A DNA stretch of 64,000 nucleotides from Acanthacorydalis orientalis. Taxonomy: Eukaryota > Arthropoda > Insecta > Megaloptera > Corydalidae. The stretch is from the NCBI GenBank assembly GCA_034766995.1, contig CM068320.1, positions 21,917,312 to 21,981,311 of the forward strand. The letters are read 5' to 3'. Made by a program: the position numbers and the translations under genes. Of the stretch, positions 11,737 through 25,170 are shown in pieces (the first letter of the stretch is position 1; every line of letters begins with the position of its first letter). A model generated the notes under the pieces. The model made no database searches, had not been told where the DNA came from, and saw only the letters and a program-made list of their open reading frames with translations.

Positions 11737-12023
11737 TTAGGCTGGTGCAAAAATAAATGCTGTTTTTATCATTTTAAGTTTGGTGGCCGATTTTTCTAGT
11801 TACCGTTATCTTTTGTTATAGTCATGTGATACATTATTATAAACAATAAAATTAACACTACTGATTTCAGCTTAAGTCTATTGTTTTCATTCTTTAGTAT
11901 TGTTGGATATAGGCTCTTAAATTAGTCATGGAAAAAAACAAATTCGTGAGATTTTGTCGTACGAGTTTAAATTTGGGTGCAAAGCAACAGAAACTGCTTG
12001 AAGTATCAAATTTATTTTTGGAA

Positions 12024-12378
12024 AAGAGTCAGTTAGTGAACGTACAGCCCAACACTAGTTCTAAAAATTTCGTAATGGAAACGAAAGCCTTGATTATGAA
12101 GAAGGTCGTGGACGTCCTTCAGCTATAGATAATAATGATTTAAGGACTATTATTGAAGCGGACCCACGTAGAACAACTCGAGAGGTGGAAGAAGAAATCA
12201 ATATTGATCATTCAAAGAGTCAATTAGTGAACGTATATCTCAACACTGGTTTCAAAAATTTCATAATGGAAACGAAAGCCTTGATGAAAACGGTCGTGGA
12301 TGTTCTTCAGCTATAGACAATAATGATTTAAGGACCATTATTGAAGCAGACCCACGTAAAACAACTCGAGAGATGGCA
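12024..12378 (+). repeat. Tandem duplication inside mariner, DNA-binding part
   Basis: The segment starting aagagtcagttagtgaacgt at 12024 recurs at 12215, a 191-bp shift. Both copies run through atggaaacgaaagcct and gacccacgta.aacaactcg. Confidence 0.85.
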
Positions 12379-12390
12379 GAACTCAGTGAA

Positions 12391-13110
12391 CCTAATTGGA
12401 AAAACAAAAAAAGCTGGATACATGGGTGCCGTATGAACTAAACGAACATCAAGCAAGTCCGCTCTACACTTCTCTTACATAACAATGTGATCCCTCTCTT
12501 GATCGCGTTGTCACATGTGAAAAAAATGGTTTCTCTACAACAATCAGAAGCGTTCATCACAGTGGCTAGACCGAGGAGAAGCTCAAAAACAGTTTCCTAA
12601 ACCGAAGCTTCATGAAAAAAAGATTATGGTCGGTGTTTGATGGTCGGCAAGTGACATTATTCACTACAACTTCTTAAATCCTGGTGAAACAATAACATCA
12701 GAAAAATATTGTCGGAACATTGAAAAAATACAGAAGAAGAAATCAGTTTTAATCATTCAACTGTTGTTCGACATTTGAGCCTAATTGGAAAAACAAAAAA
12801 GCTGGATAATGGGTACCGTATGAACTAAAGGAACGTCAAGCAATTTGACGATATGTAGTCTGCTCTGCACTTCTATTTGGTAAAAAAATATTCCCTTTCT
12901 TGATCGCATTGTCACATGTGTTGAAAAGTGGATTGTATACAACAATCGGAAATGTTCAACACAGTGGAAAGATCGAGAAGAAGCACCATAACAGTTTCCT
13001 AAATCGAAGCTTCATGAAAAAAAGATTATGGTCACTGCTTGGTAATCGGCATCTTGCATCATTCACTACAACTTCTACAACACCAGAAAAATATTGCCAG
13101 GAAATTGAAA
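12391..13110 (+). repeat. Duplication inside mariner, catalytic part
   Basis: A block starting cctaattggaaaaacaaaaa at 12391 recurs at 12780, 389 bp on. Shared landmarks include gaagcttcatgaaaaaaaga and the aaaatattgtc/aaaatattgcc segment. Only the second copy joins to the open C-terminus. Confidence 0.85.
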
Positions 13111-13466
13111 AATGCATGAGAAGTTGCATCGTTTCCGGCCAGCATTAGTCAATCGAAGAGGATCAATTCTTCTTCATGACAACGCCCGACTACATGCCTC
13201 ACAAATGACTTCAAAAAAATTAAATGTTCTGGGTTATGAAACCTTACCTCACCCACCTTATTCTCTGGACTTGTCTCCAACAGATTATCATCTTTTTAAA
13301 CATATGAGTAATTTCCTACGAGAGAAGATTTTCAAAGATCAAGCATCAACTCAAAGCGTTTTTGATGATTTTGTTAACTTCAGGACTCCAGAATACTGTC
13401 TTAGAGGAATAAACAAACTTGTTTCCTGTTGGGAGAAATATGTGCAGGTCCATGGTCTTTATTTTG

Positions 13467-13510
<44 letters not shown>

Positions 13511-13574
13511 CAATTTATATATGGGTGTTTATACTCGATATGTAAAAACCGCAATTATTTTTGAACCAACTTAA

Positions 13575-13865
13575 TATATATATATATATATATATATATG
13601 TCTGTGTCGAGGATTGAAATGATAGTTGTAGTTTAAAAAAATTTTTTTGAAATGAATCATTTTCAATTTGAAATTGATTGATCATATATTCCTTTTATAA
13701 AAAAGTATTGTTATGAGAAATGTGGACAAGTTACTATTAAGAACAATTTTGTTTTGAGTATTATTGTAAAAACTGGTTATTGAATTAAAAATTATGTTTA
13801 TAATATATTTGTTTTAATTTATGGAAAATGTTATCAAAATTTTAGTTAAATAATATATATATATA

Positions 13866-13908
<43 letters not shown>

Positions 13909-13963
13909 GTTTTAACGCTGTCATTTCCTTGGGATTATATGTGTATGTATATATATATATATA
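13575..13963. repeat. (TA)n microsatellites and intervening AT-rich DNA
   Basis: TA runs at 13574-13600, 13853-13903 and 13949-13965, with nothing recognised between them. Confidence 0.8.
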
Positions 13964-14041
13964 TCATCATCATCATCATCATCTTCAGCCCATGTCAATC
14001 CACTGCTGGATAAAGGCCTCTTCCATGATTTTCCATTTTGA
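13964..14041 (-). mobile_element. RTE-like LINE 3' tail, about 78 bp
   Basis: Read on the minus strand, it gives tggaaaatcatggaagaggc followed by codons for a terminal ..QQWI-like segment and a (GAT)n tail. It matches the 3' end of the LINE at 790-1563 (tggaaaatcatggaaatggc...). Extreme 5' truncation. Confidence 0.75.
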
Positions 14042-14924
14042 TTTTTATGATATATATATATATATAGTCTAAAAATAGTGTTTAATGATTGTAATCTAAA
14101 ATGATCTAAAGATAACACTGTGCAACAAAATTTTAAAAATTGTTTATGTAAATTATTTGTGCTATTTTTTTGATTGATTTTAATAAACCGCATTAAGACG
14201 AACCTAAACCTATCCATATTTTCATTTAAGTGATAATTATAGCCATTCAAACTCCATTTTTCTTGATTTTATATTTTTGCTTAAGTAATTTACTTTTTTT
14301 CGACCTTAGAGGAGTAATAAGTACAACTCAGTAGATATTTTATATTTTTTTATTATTGCTAAAGTAAATAATCGCTAAAAGAGTGTTTTTAATTAAAAAT
14401 GAATCTATTTCCTGATTTTTTTCATTTTTTAGTCGCATTTTCTCGAAATAGGTTTCTCACGTACTTACTCATCATGGAACAATCATTTAATAATACTTCT
14501 TAGATATTAATAATATATTTTTAATACATGCCAATAAAAAGGATATTGCTTGACGTTTATTTTATTTTTGTATATTTAAATCGTATTATGTTCTTAAATT
14601 GTAAAAAAAATGTTTAAATATAAAAAAGTTTACATAAATACAGAGAGGCAGAGAGACCGAGAAAGATGCCCAATTTTATTGTGTAGCCAGCATTGGTATA
14701 AATGTAATTTCTTGGTAAATAATATTATTTATTGTCTGGATAATCTTCTGTGTTGGACTAATTTATCAAGCAGATGATTAACAGAGGGAAAAAATTCATA
14801 TTATATGTATTGAAATAATACAATTGTCAAATCATGTTCCTCTTGTTCAACGTTAGATCAAAAACGGACCGCCTGTGTTAAAATAGAATTGATTGCGGAG
14901 AACAGCTTCTGAACCATTTGAATT
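14042..14924. other. AT-rich DNA, nothing recognised
   Basis: No gene-like or transposon-like sequence was seen. Confidence 0.4.
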
Positions 14925-15260
14925 GTCTTGGCGATAATAATGGCAGAAATGCAATAGTCATCGGCTCTTAATTGAAAACACAATTAAATGTTATTAAAGT
15001 GTGGACCCGCGTCAGATCGGATCTGAAAACAAAAATATTTTCGGAACAAAGAACAGCGCTCACCACCCACTGGGTTCGATATGGCTACCGTGCTAGTTCA
15101 ATCGCGCACCGCTTAGGGAGCGCTCTTGTTGCCGTTGTGTTAGATTGCCGCCACCGATTCGACTGCGGGCTCATTTCTTTCTTCGGCCTTTGCGAGAGGC
15201 AGTGACTATTAGAACTCCTACGACGTAGCCGAACAACTTCTTCGAAAATTCAGATATCCG
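14925..15260. other. GC-richer unique island
   Basis: CpG-containing stretch with a 77-codon open frame at 14972-15205 that has no recognisable domain. Candidate regulatory sequence or exon. Confidence 0.3.
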
Positions 15261-15371
15261 GCTGTAAATATGTCAATTATTTAACAATGTGAAGTATACA
15301 ATAGTCTATTAAAATGTGTCAATGTGTCATATTCTACTGTTCTTTTTTGTATAACTATAACTTTTGATATA

Positions 15372-15377
<6 letters not shown>

Positions 15378-15414
<37 letters not shown>
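15378..15414. repeat. (TA)n microsatellite
   Basis: About 37 bp, pure. Confidence 0.95.
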
Positions 15415-15419
<5 letters not shown>

Positions 15420-15802
15420 TTGTACTGTAGTGATTACAACACAGTATTTATCTATTCGATATCAATTAAATTAAAAGTACGTTTTATATATTATATGATA
15501 GATATAAATGTTAATTGCAATAATACATTTTTTCATTATACTTTTTTTAATAATATTATTCTTCAATAATAACACACTTAAACTAAATAACATGCAATAT
15601 GTTAATACTATTCATTTGAACGTCTAAATTTATTATGTAAATAAGAACTATTCATGTCCTTTTTTATATAATAAAAATGAAATTAAAAAATATTCAAAAA
15701 TAAAATCGTTAGTAAAGAGCAGGTAGCACTATATAAGTATGTAACAGGATAGTACAATCTGTAACAGTATTTCAAATATAATTTACACTGATAAATATTT
15801 CG

Positions 15803-15863
<61 letters not shown>

Positions 15864-15892
15864 AATTTTGATTTGTATTTATTTAATATTTG

Positions 15893-15956
<64 letters not shown>
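15803..15956. repeat. (CT)n(TA)n microsatellites with a small duplicated spacer
   Basis: CT run, TA run, then acaaattttgatttgt, a second TA run, and aaattttgatttgt again beyond it. A small example of a (TA)n-bounded duplication. Confidence 0.85.
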
Positions 15957-15974
15957 GTAAATTTTGATTTGTTA

Positions 15975-18404
15975 ACTAACGGTGTACATTATATCTCAAA
16001 AGCTATTCATCCGGTTGGCTTGAAATTGTAACTGAACATTATTAATAACATTCTCTATCGGATGATTGGAACATTTTTTCGATAATCATTTCCATTTGTG
16101 AATAATAAACGATTATGTGAGTCAAAAATCGACTTTTTTTCAAACGGTTGCCATTTTTGCAGTTTTTAAAACGTCAAAAAAGTATCCAACCATATCAGAG
16201 CTATATCACATTATACTACAACTACATTATTCTTTTTTTGGCGTCAGATCAATAAAATTACTGAAATCGTGTACACCGATTGGCCATGCAGCAGATGCAG
16301 TCCTTTAATTTATTTATAATATATTCACTGTTCGTAAAAAAATTTCAATAAAAAAAATTACTGAAGCTTGTTTAAAACATGTATTTAATGTGTACAAAAT
16401 TTCAAATCTGTGACATCAATACTCACGTCAAAATAAATGATCAAAAATGGTACTTCTTTTCGAACGGTAAACTTATGCAAGCCGCCTAAAAACCGACTTA
16501 GGTAAAATGTCTATTCATTTTTTTTTATTGTGAGAAGTGCGCGATTCGTTGCAAGGTCTAGTAATTTTTAGTAACTCTCGATTTTAAAAATTCCATTTCA
16601 TGAATCCCATAATTTTATTAACGACAACTTAAGTGTTGGACAGTTTAGAGTATTGGATACGATTTATTTTTCTTTCATCTATTCTTATCGAAAATTTTAA
16701 GCATAAAAACGATTTTATGTTCTTTACATTCTAAGTTAAAGAAAATATTTAAAATTACATGCGTTAGTTTGTTACTAGATTTTAATCTGAGTCATTTTTA
16801 TTAGTACATATTTACCTTAAGAATTAATGATTATTTCTTAATTAATTCAATATTTTGATGATTTTGTTGTTTATAGACAACTTATACAATATTGAAATGA
16901 TTAAATGAATTAAATATACAAGTTAACTGAATATTTAAATAACTTAATGAAATTTAATATATCTAATTATATCGAGTGAGTAACAAGTATTAATACTTAC
17001 ACAAAAGTCAAACTGAGTGTCTTTATATCCACAATATAGATTTAACATTAAGGATAAATTCATTTTCATAAATGAATTCTATTTCATCCCAAAAACAATA
17101 AAAAAATTGTGAACAAAAAATGTTTAATGAATGATTATTAATAATGTTTGATGATTATTTTAGATTGTGCACAATTCGAAGGCAATTCCATCTTTCTCAG
17201 AGCGCCAAACCTCAAAAAAATCTTTCCAAATTAAATCAAAATCAAAAAATATTTTATTGTGGTGAATTTTACATGTTTCAACGCCGAATTTATTGTGCGT
17301 TGGATGGAAATTGGGGTTTGGTCCGGGGTTTTAGCCGAGGTTTTTAAATCGGTTTCGACAGGAGAATTTTTATTCAGGAAATGGGTATAGTGGACGGTTT
17401 GAAGTGGTGAAGTCAGGAAAAAATTTTTAAAAAACCGGACGGAATGAATATTTGCACACAGAACATTTATGGACGACACAGACAGTACAAGACAATTAAA
17501 AATCTTTTCGTACTTTACCTCTCTTAAGATTATGCCAACATCTTGAAAATACGCATAAGTAACAATCAAAAATGATCAATAATTATTTATTGGACATTTT
17601 TGCTAAAAAATTGTGGTCTTGGGACGAAAAAAAGTCATTTGGATTGTGTTTGTATTTTACATTTATTAAATTAAATTAAAATATAAATTATTTTAACACT
17701 TATGTTTCCTTACCAAAGATTTGTTACTTAACTAATTTTATTAGCAACCCAATTTCGTTTTCATCGTCATTGAAAATTTTAAAAATATGCAAAGTTAGAA
17801 TTTTTTTTAAAAAGAATGAGTTTTTCAATAAAAATTATTTTATTTTTGAACTGTTTTTCATTTAACATACAGTCAGGCATTCTTTAATATCCATGGCACA
17901 TTTTATTAGTCTAAACCCATTGATTATGAATGTATTTAAATTATGAAGTGAAACACATTCAACATGAGTTTTATTAATTCAGTATTCATTTTTATCTGAT
18001 TTTAACAAATATAGTTGACATTTGGCATGAAAATTCTTTGTAAGAATTTAAAATTAATACTTTTTTGTAGCAGCAGAACATTCATCGTCAGTCATATATC
18101 TTTAAAGTCAATTTTCATTTTTTAATCTACAATTTTTTCTATGTCTTAAATGGTGTGGAACTTAACAAAAAAAATATTTTTTTGTAAGTATAAAAATAAT
18201 ATGATATAAATTCATAAAATAATTTATACTATATTAATAAGTTAATAAAAAACAAGTTAAAATGAGGACAAATACTTATTATTGGTTCTATTAAAAATGC
18301 ACACATGCTCAATAGATTTAAAGTCCGGATGAGATGTATTTGTAAGAAAAAAAATTAAAACATAAATCCGTTTTCTTTTATCATCAAATGCGAGTTAAAT
18401 ATCT
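15975..18404. other. Unrecognised AT-rich DNA
   Basis: 2.4 kb with two short open frames (16117-16308 plus, 17231-17569 minus). Neither shows a known motif. Composition is mixed around 15975-16600 and may be an old unclassified repeat. Confidence 0.35.
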
Positions 18405-18560
18405 GTGAGGGTTTAAACCGCCGAAGTACTAATTACGGTCGAGGATATTTCGCAAGGACCGACTGTATGTCCTGCAACGTTTTACAACCCTGGCTAGTAA
18501 ACAACAAACGGTTTACGGCGGACATAATGTTATTTCTACCATTCTGTGAACTTTCTCTTT
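18405..18560. other. Small GC-richer island
   Basis: About 150 bp with several CpGs (taattacggtcgagg region). No coding or transposon signature. Confidence 0.25.
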
Positions 18561-18795
18561 ACATTTTACAATGACCGTCTGGATTCGTACAACAAAAACA
18601 TTTCTATATAGCAATAGCACGTATACCAATGTTTCAAAACAATCTATTGTTTAGGGGAATTTTACAACTAGTTTCAATAGTACAATTTCGTAGTACAGGG
18701 TTGTTTGACTTGTATTGTGTGACTTTAATGAGCGTCGTTCTGTTTATGGGGGATATAAAACACATACATTTACATTTTCTTCTTACTTTTCGGAA

Positions 18796-18799
<4 letters not shown>

Positions 18800-18851
<52 letters not shown>
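18800..18851. repeat. (TA)n microsatellite
   Basis: About 52 bp, pure. Confidence 0.95.
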
Positions 18852-18856
<5 letters not shown>

Positions 18857-19289
18857 TAGGGATAAAAATTAATTCGGTGCCTTTAAGTTGAAATAAATCA
18901 ATCGCATTTCTGTTTTAAATTAAAATATTGAATGCCACCAATTGAATCCCGCCCCCCCTCAAATTTTTCCTAAATGAATTAAGAGAAATCTGTTACTGTT
19001 AGTAATTTTGAGATCAATTCAACACAAAAAAAATTAATGATCACTAAAAAATTCTGTAAAAAAATATTGTAAAGTTCTCCATTCATTTAATTTATTTAAA
19101 TAATGTAAATTATGAAATTTTCTTACATACATTTTAAAAACAACATTTGAATCAAAAAATTTTTTGGAATTAATTTTCTATTTTACCTTTGAGCTAGCTG
19201 TAAATCGAAATTATGATTGAAAATAAAATTTTCATCTTTTCAAAATTTGTCGGCCTAGGCCATGTTGCCCCTGTCTAAATCCTTCACTG
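18852..19289. mobile_element. Possible hAT-like MITE remnant
   Basis: The right edge, read inward on the minus strand, is cagtgaaggatttagacagg followed by a G-rich run, similar in style to hAT-type ends. A C-rich run (cccgcccccc) lies in the left half. The left terminal repeat is not clear and no 8-bp target duplication can be read because both flanks are (TA)n. Tentative. Confidence 0.28.
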
Positions 19290-19295
19290 TATATA

Positions 19296-19355
<60 letters not shown>
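19290..19355. repeat. (TA)n microsatellite
   Basis: About 66 bp with one interruption. Confidence 0.95.
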
Positions 19356-19360
<5 letters not shown>

Positions 19361-19701
19361 GATTGTAATTATATATGACATCAAAATGTACATAAATTCT
19401 ATAACTTTTGATGAAACGTACTTGAAAAGTAGAGATATTTTATTTGTTTGAAGTGAATTACGCTCATAATTAACTCATTATATTAAACATAAATGTATTC
19501 CTGTAAAAACGTGAAAATTTTAATTTTAAATATTTTTATATTTATGTATATTTGCAGAGTACACTTTCATAAATAATACTTTTTTTTTCAAGTAGTAGTT
19601 ATAAAGAAGAATCATTGAACAATTTGAGCTTTCCTTAGTTGTAAACATTATCTTAGGGTTTATTAATAATTCAATTGCTTATCTAACTATCGATAATGCG
19701 G

Positions 19702-19770
<69 letters not shown>

Positions 19771-20040
19771 TAACTTTTTGGATTTAGTTCTGATTTTCAT
19801 CAACAATTCCATATGACATCTAATGTTAACATTGTCAAATTTCCATTGAATAAATTTGTAATAATATGAGATGTTATCCAATAATGATTACACTTTATTG
19901 TTATAATAATTGTATCTTTTTTTATTTAATTATGTATTTTATTTCTTTTAACTGAATAGACTTTTTGACCAATGTTATTCTTTCACCTATATATGTTACA
20001 ACTGAAAGGAATCCAGTGTAGTTTCTTTTGAAACGTCAAA

Positions 20041-20101
<61 letters not shown>

Positions 20102-21392
20102 CGAATATCATAGAATAGTATTCAATCTTTTTTTAACTTCATTGTTATAAATTTAAAGAAATTATGAAGAGAGATGTCTTAACTATCAGAAAAAGAATCA
20201 ATAATATATATTCTTCTTTTTCTAAAAACGTTATACTTCATTATTTTTTGGAAGTCTACAGTACACTTCTTGGATATATCTGTTGCTTAATCACATAATC
20301 CAGTATTTACAGTTATTAAGTTATAACAGTTATTAAGTATACCATTTCGAGATAAAGTCATTATATTTAATTTTCTCGTAATTGAAAACACAGTTACCAT
20401 TCTATTCATATTTATTTATACCTGTTCACTTTTCTTTTCACTGAATTGTCTCTCGTTCTCCATATTCGGATCTAATCTCTTCTAATTTCTCTTTTCTCTC
20501 TCATTGTAAATCAGTAGAATGAGTTACAATTTTTAGTAACTTCGATAATACTGGAATTAGGTGCTTAATGGTGTAACAAAAGAAATATTATACTACTTTT
20601 AATGATAGAATGATCATTTTGTATGTTATATTTTAGTCTTAAGGTACTATTTAGATAAAAAAATGTATTATTATTACAGTTTTATTATTTATAGAGATGC
20701 TTGTGTATGTGTGTGTAAATGTATAGGAACTTATGGATTTTTATTAAAAAAATAATTATGCGAATGTAATTTTTTGTCGATCAAACGATTTTTTTAGAAG
20801 AAAATTATTTGTCAGAAATTCATCAGCAATTTATTTTCTATTAAAATAAATTGCTGTTCATTATAGATACAGTTGTAGAAATCCAGTTTCAGTTAATTTA
20901 CAAATACTGTAAGATAGCATTTATTATGTATCTGTTTGTTGTTAAATCCAGATATTCGAATCCAAGTGTATAAAGTATGTCAGACGACACAGTCGGAATA
21001 GTGTAAAGGTATTAAATTGACCCATAATAAAAATATTTATTGCGGGCAATCGACGTTCGGTTTTCAAGACAAATATTTCATCTGTAGGGATCTGAACATA
21101 GAAGAGATTTCTTTTTTAAGGATGATGACCGGTCTGGTACTATAATTTAAGCCGACATGACAATTTGAAAATGAAATATTGGGTCACTTAATTTTACTAC
21201 CTCGCTTACAATAGAGAGCAATTGTAACTATAGTATGAAAACATTATAATAGATGTTTCAATGTCACAATACGCGTTGACATTGACTTTTATTATTTTGC
21301 CGCAATTAACTTTATATTTTTAGTGAAACACAAATTATGTTGTTACCTGTCGTATTTGTTAGTTAGAATTTGTTTAAAACGGATCGCTTTTA
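19356..21392. other. AT-rich DNA with two (TA)n arrays
   Basis: TA arrays lie at 19707-19767 and 20048-20098. The rest shows no recognisable gene or element. Confidence 0.45.
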
Positions 21393-21990
<598 letters not shown>

Positions 21991-22308
21991 AGAGAGAGAA
22001 AGAAAGAAAGGAAACATCTCTAAAATTATATGTTAGGACAAATTTCATTTTGCGAATGTGAAATACAAAGAATTTGTAAAAGGAATTCATGAATAGTTCT
22101 ACAGGATAAACGGACTATTTTTCAGTATAGTCAAATCAAATAATGCGACTATTTGGTACCAAATCTTATGAGATTTGCAATAAAATTTTTGAAACTAATT
22201 AATTTCATTTCCATAGATACATTTTTCATTCAACAGACAAATCGAAAAAAATACTTTAAACAAAAATGTTCACTAATTGACTATTGATTATTTTTGAAAA
22301 TTTTTTAG
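21991..22308. other. AT-rich DNA, nothing recognised
   Basis: Begins with a GA/GAAA run and then unique sequence. Confidence 0.4.
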
Positions 22309-22735
22309 TCCATTCATTGCTAACAACGAGGTATCTCGTAGTTTGCGCTATAACTTTGAATTAAATTGATTGCTTTATGGGTTTTCCCGTGAGGATCATT
22401 ACACATCTGTATTACTAATTGTCGCCAGATGGGATTTGTTAGGAGAAGAACATTGCAGAATGAAACAAAACGAAAAGAGAACTCCCATATAAAAAGTTTT
22501 ATAAAATAAAAATTACAAGAAGTCTGGTAGTCGGCACTTAGCATAAGAATTTTATTCTGTGGTGCCGCCTGCGAGATATCTCGCTGGTTTTTCCTTCTTC
22601 AAATCATTATGAATGCCACTCAAAGACTGTATCTGCAACTAATTAATATTATTTTAAGAAATTTCGTTGTTTTCTTTAAAATAATCGTTTAGAATTCAGA
22701 GCAAGACATGCTTAATTTTTCCTGCAGTGAATAGG
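22309..22735. mobile_element. Possible piggyBac-like MITE
   Basis: The left side reads ttag then tccattcattgc. The right side, on the minus strand, reads ttaa then cctattcactgc. These are short similar termini next to a TTAA (22736-22739) and a one-base-off TTAG (22305-22308), as expected for TTAA-targeting piggyBac-type elements. Two internal palindromes, acgaggtatctcgt and gcgagatatctcgc, lie about 240 bp apart. No transposase coding was seen. The open frame on the minus strand (22320-22544) has no known domain. Confidence 0.4.
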
Positions 22736-22739
22736 TTAA

Positions 22740-23034
22740 GAGCGTTTGAAAAGCTACACTATTATTCTTAAAGTACTAAAGTATGGAAAAAATGTGTCAG
22801 CACCATTTTTATTTACTTTAGCTCCATATAAAATAATCGTGTGGTATATAACTAAACAAAATTGCAGGAAATAAATATTATATTATATATTAAATCACAA
22901 TATCAACGAAAAAAATTATTATTGAATTTTGTACTGTTATTTATTCACAAATAATAATATTTCAATTGTAATAATAGAAGTTGTATTATTATGTGAGTGA
23001 GAAAACTTTTTATTATGTATATATATATATTTTT
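22740..23034. other. AT-rich DNA, nothing recognised
   Basis: No supported feature. Confidence 0.4.
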
Positions 23035-23036
23035 TA

Positions 23037-24177
23037 GAGTCAAGTCTCTTTTTACGCGGTAGATACGATCTACAGAAAATCGCATATAAAAAAATCGCAT
23101 AAAAAAGACATGAATTACGTTGGAAAATTAGAGATACGTTCTATAATTTTCTAAAACTGTATAAAACCAAAGCAATGAGTTAAAATACACCGAAAATCAC
23201 ATAAAAAAAATATCAAAATTCAGGAAAATAGGAATGTCTAAGCAAATCCTTCGAAAATCTGAACGAAATTGATGTAAAACTTAAAATAAGTTTATTTTAA
23301 AACTTTATCATTTAATTTTATTGAAAAGTAACAATTATTTTTACATTTTTTCATCGGAATTTTCGTCACTATCTGATAATGTTCGTTACCATTTGCGAAC
23401 TGGTCCGAAATCACTTTCGTCACTAGAAGTGATAGTCAGTGCATCAGATCTGCATGGTAAATACAATGGTCCTTCACAAGGAGAATTAGCTTCAACTTCA
23501 CCCTCGTTCCGAGTTGATTTTTTTCCTCTGATAATGTAATCAGTGATTAAACTTTTCGATGATAATTTTACTAATTTTTTATGCAATTCGCGATATTCAG
23601 ACATACAATTATTCAGGTCAAGTTCGAATTTGAAGGCTCGTTCGGAATTTGTGTCATGAACAAGAAAATGATTGTCCAGTTCATTGAAATGATGAAGACC
23701 TCGAATTATATTTGCAGTGAAGTTTTTCTTCTACTTCACTATCTTTTTCTTGACCTTCGAAGATATCTCAAGTTATACCAATAATATCATCGTCACTTCA
23801 GGCATTATCCACAAGCAATTCGTCATCCTCATTCTAACTAAAAGTATCAAAACCTTTTCCACCAATGTCACTTGCCAAATTAATGATTTCAGCTGACAAT
23901 TTCGATATTTAAATGGTTGCACTGTTTGCAACACATCCAGACCAAGCTGTTTTCCAGCAGGCATTTAAAGTTTGTGATCTTATTTCAGCGATAGCAGATA
24001 CAACATGATTTAAATCGTCCAAAATAGAAAATTTAAAATTATAATAATTTAAATTTTTTTAAACAACGTGCAGCTCATATATGTGTATACAACGGGGAAA
24101 CACCGAATTTGCATGAAATATACAGCGCGTAACTACAAAATCGCATTAAAAAGATAAGCATAAAAACAGCCTCGCTG
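23037..24177 (-). mobile_element. pogo/Tigger-like DNA transposon, internally deleted
   Basis: The left end gagtcaagtctctttttacg and the right end, read inward as cagcgaggctgtttttatgc, are imperfect inverted repeats next to TA dinucleotides (23035-23036 and 24178-24179). Sub-terminal aaaatcgcat words repeat near both ends. The 1.14-kb body encodes only a transposase C-terminus on the minus strand. Confidence 0.72.
23386..24010 (-). pseudogene. Tigger-like transposase C-terminal remnant
   Basis: On the minus strand, frames from about 24010 downward give LNACWKTAWSGCV. Next come an EIINLASDIGGKGFDTF-like stretch, an acidic NEDDELLVDN...SDDDIIGIT tract and DIFEGQEKDSEVEE. A final MSEYRELHKKLVKLSSKS segment follows. 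This order matches the region after the DDE domain in Tigger/jerky-type transposases. The DNA-binding and catalytic parts are missing, and stops interrupt the rest. Confidence 0.6.
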
Positions 24178-24179
24178 TA

Positions 24180-24540
24180 TATATGTACGTCTGTGTATGT
24201 TTGTAACATATCAGAGAGTTCTGAATAAATGCCTTTATATAATAGTTTTGTTTAGAGTGTAGGTAATTACTAAATGGAATGATTGGCTCTTAAACGCTCA
24301 TTCATCGCTGTAAACAAATACTTACTTCCTTGATTAGATAATTAATCATGTTTTAATCAAATATAGAACTGTTTATTGAACAGGGTAAATTCGTTGTTTA
24401 TAATTCATTAGATTAAAATGTATTACATTTCTTGGAGCCACTTACGTCGAGCAAGTTAAATAAACTCTATTGTAAAAATCCTTTACATGCATAATTTGAA
24501 AAGTACACACACACACACACATATATGCATTCAATAAGTC
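24180..24540. other. AT-rich DNA
   Basis: Nothing recognised apart from a short (CA)n near 24508. Confidence 0.4.
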
Positions 24541-25170
24541 CTTATCATAATTTTATCGTGGCACTCAAATCAATCATGTCGGTTAAATTTAAGAGCCTGT
24601 GAAATGTAGTTATCTTTAGATGACATCTAGATTACTGCGGCACTTTATTGTACAGTAAATCTGTAAACGAATGACGTAATAAATAAACGGAAAAATACTT
24701 GAATGAAAATGACATGCGCCTTCGTCCACACTGATATATTTCCCTTCGTACAACACATATACTGTATTATAACACAACAGCCTTCATTTCTATACGCTTG
24801 ATTTGTCTACAAACAATATTAAATCTAACAATGGCAATGCAGACGCAGACGCACGCTCCTATGCGCAGGAGAGTTTGGGGCGATGTTCGGACGATGCGGC
24901 ACCAGATGGCTCTGTGTGTGTACACAAACAAATGCATGGTACGTATGAGTACCTAACAACACACACACACACACTGGCTGACTGTTTGTTGACAATGAAA
25001 GTTAAATGTCCGACTCGTAAGGCTTTTGATTAACTCGGAATGAATTATTTGTTACGCTAAATGAGATTGATTTACAATAATATGGTTTTTCAAATAGACG
25101 AACCTTTAATCCGTACATCGAAGCACATGACCGTTTATACTTTTCACCGTTCAAGTACATTATATTTTTT
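24541..25170. other. GC-richer unique island
   Basis: CpG-containing, with a 76-codon open frame at 24803-25033 that has no recognisable domain. No transposon signature. Candidate regulatory DNA or exon. Confidence 0.3.

Larger units (their letters stand above)
11928..13471 (+). pseudogene. Mariner transposase, disrupted
   Basis: Starts at 11928 (MEKNKFVRF). The N-terminal DNA-binding region decays into other frames and then repeats. The catalytic core follows in two copies. The C-terminal 119 codons from 13112 are open. They contain HDNARLHAS (D at residue 23) and YSLDLSPTDYHLF (D at residue 58). There are 34 residues between the two aspartates, the mariner D34D signature. The frame stops at 13471, just before the (TA)n run and the right terminal repeat. 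Multiple frameshifts separate the parts, so no transposase can be made. Confidence 0.85.
11737..13574 (+). mobile_element. Mosaic mariner with internal duplications
   Basis: The left end is ttaggctggtgcaaaaataa and the right end is the reverse complement of ttaagttggttcaaaaataa. Both are flanked by TA (11735-11736 and 13575-13576). The 1838-bp length exceeds the usual 1.3 kb. The excess comes from two partial internal duplications and a (TA)n run near 13471-13510. The terminal repeats resemble, but differ from, those of the 3558 family. Confidence 0.88.

Noticed and set aside
13112..13471. The open 119-codon frame as an independent gene
   Set aside because: It is the C-terminal part of the mariner transposase and ends at the element's 3' side.
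15060..15110. gggttcgatatgg as a tRNA T-arm
   Set aside because: No acceptor or anticodon stem could be paired around it.
17231..17569. 112-codon minus-strand frame
   Set aside because: No recognisable motif, AT-driven composition and no splice or promoter support.
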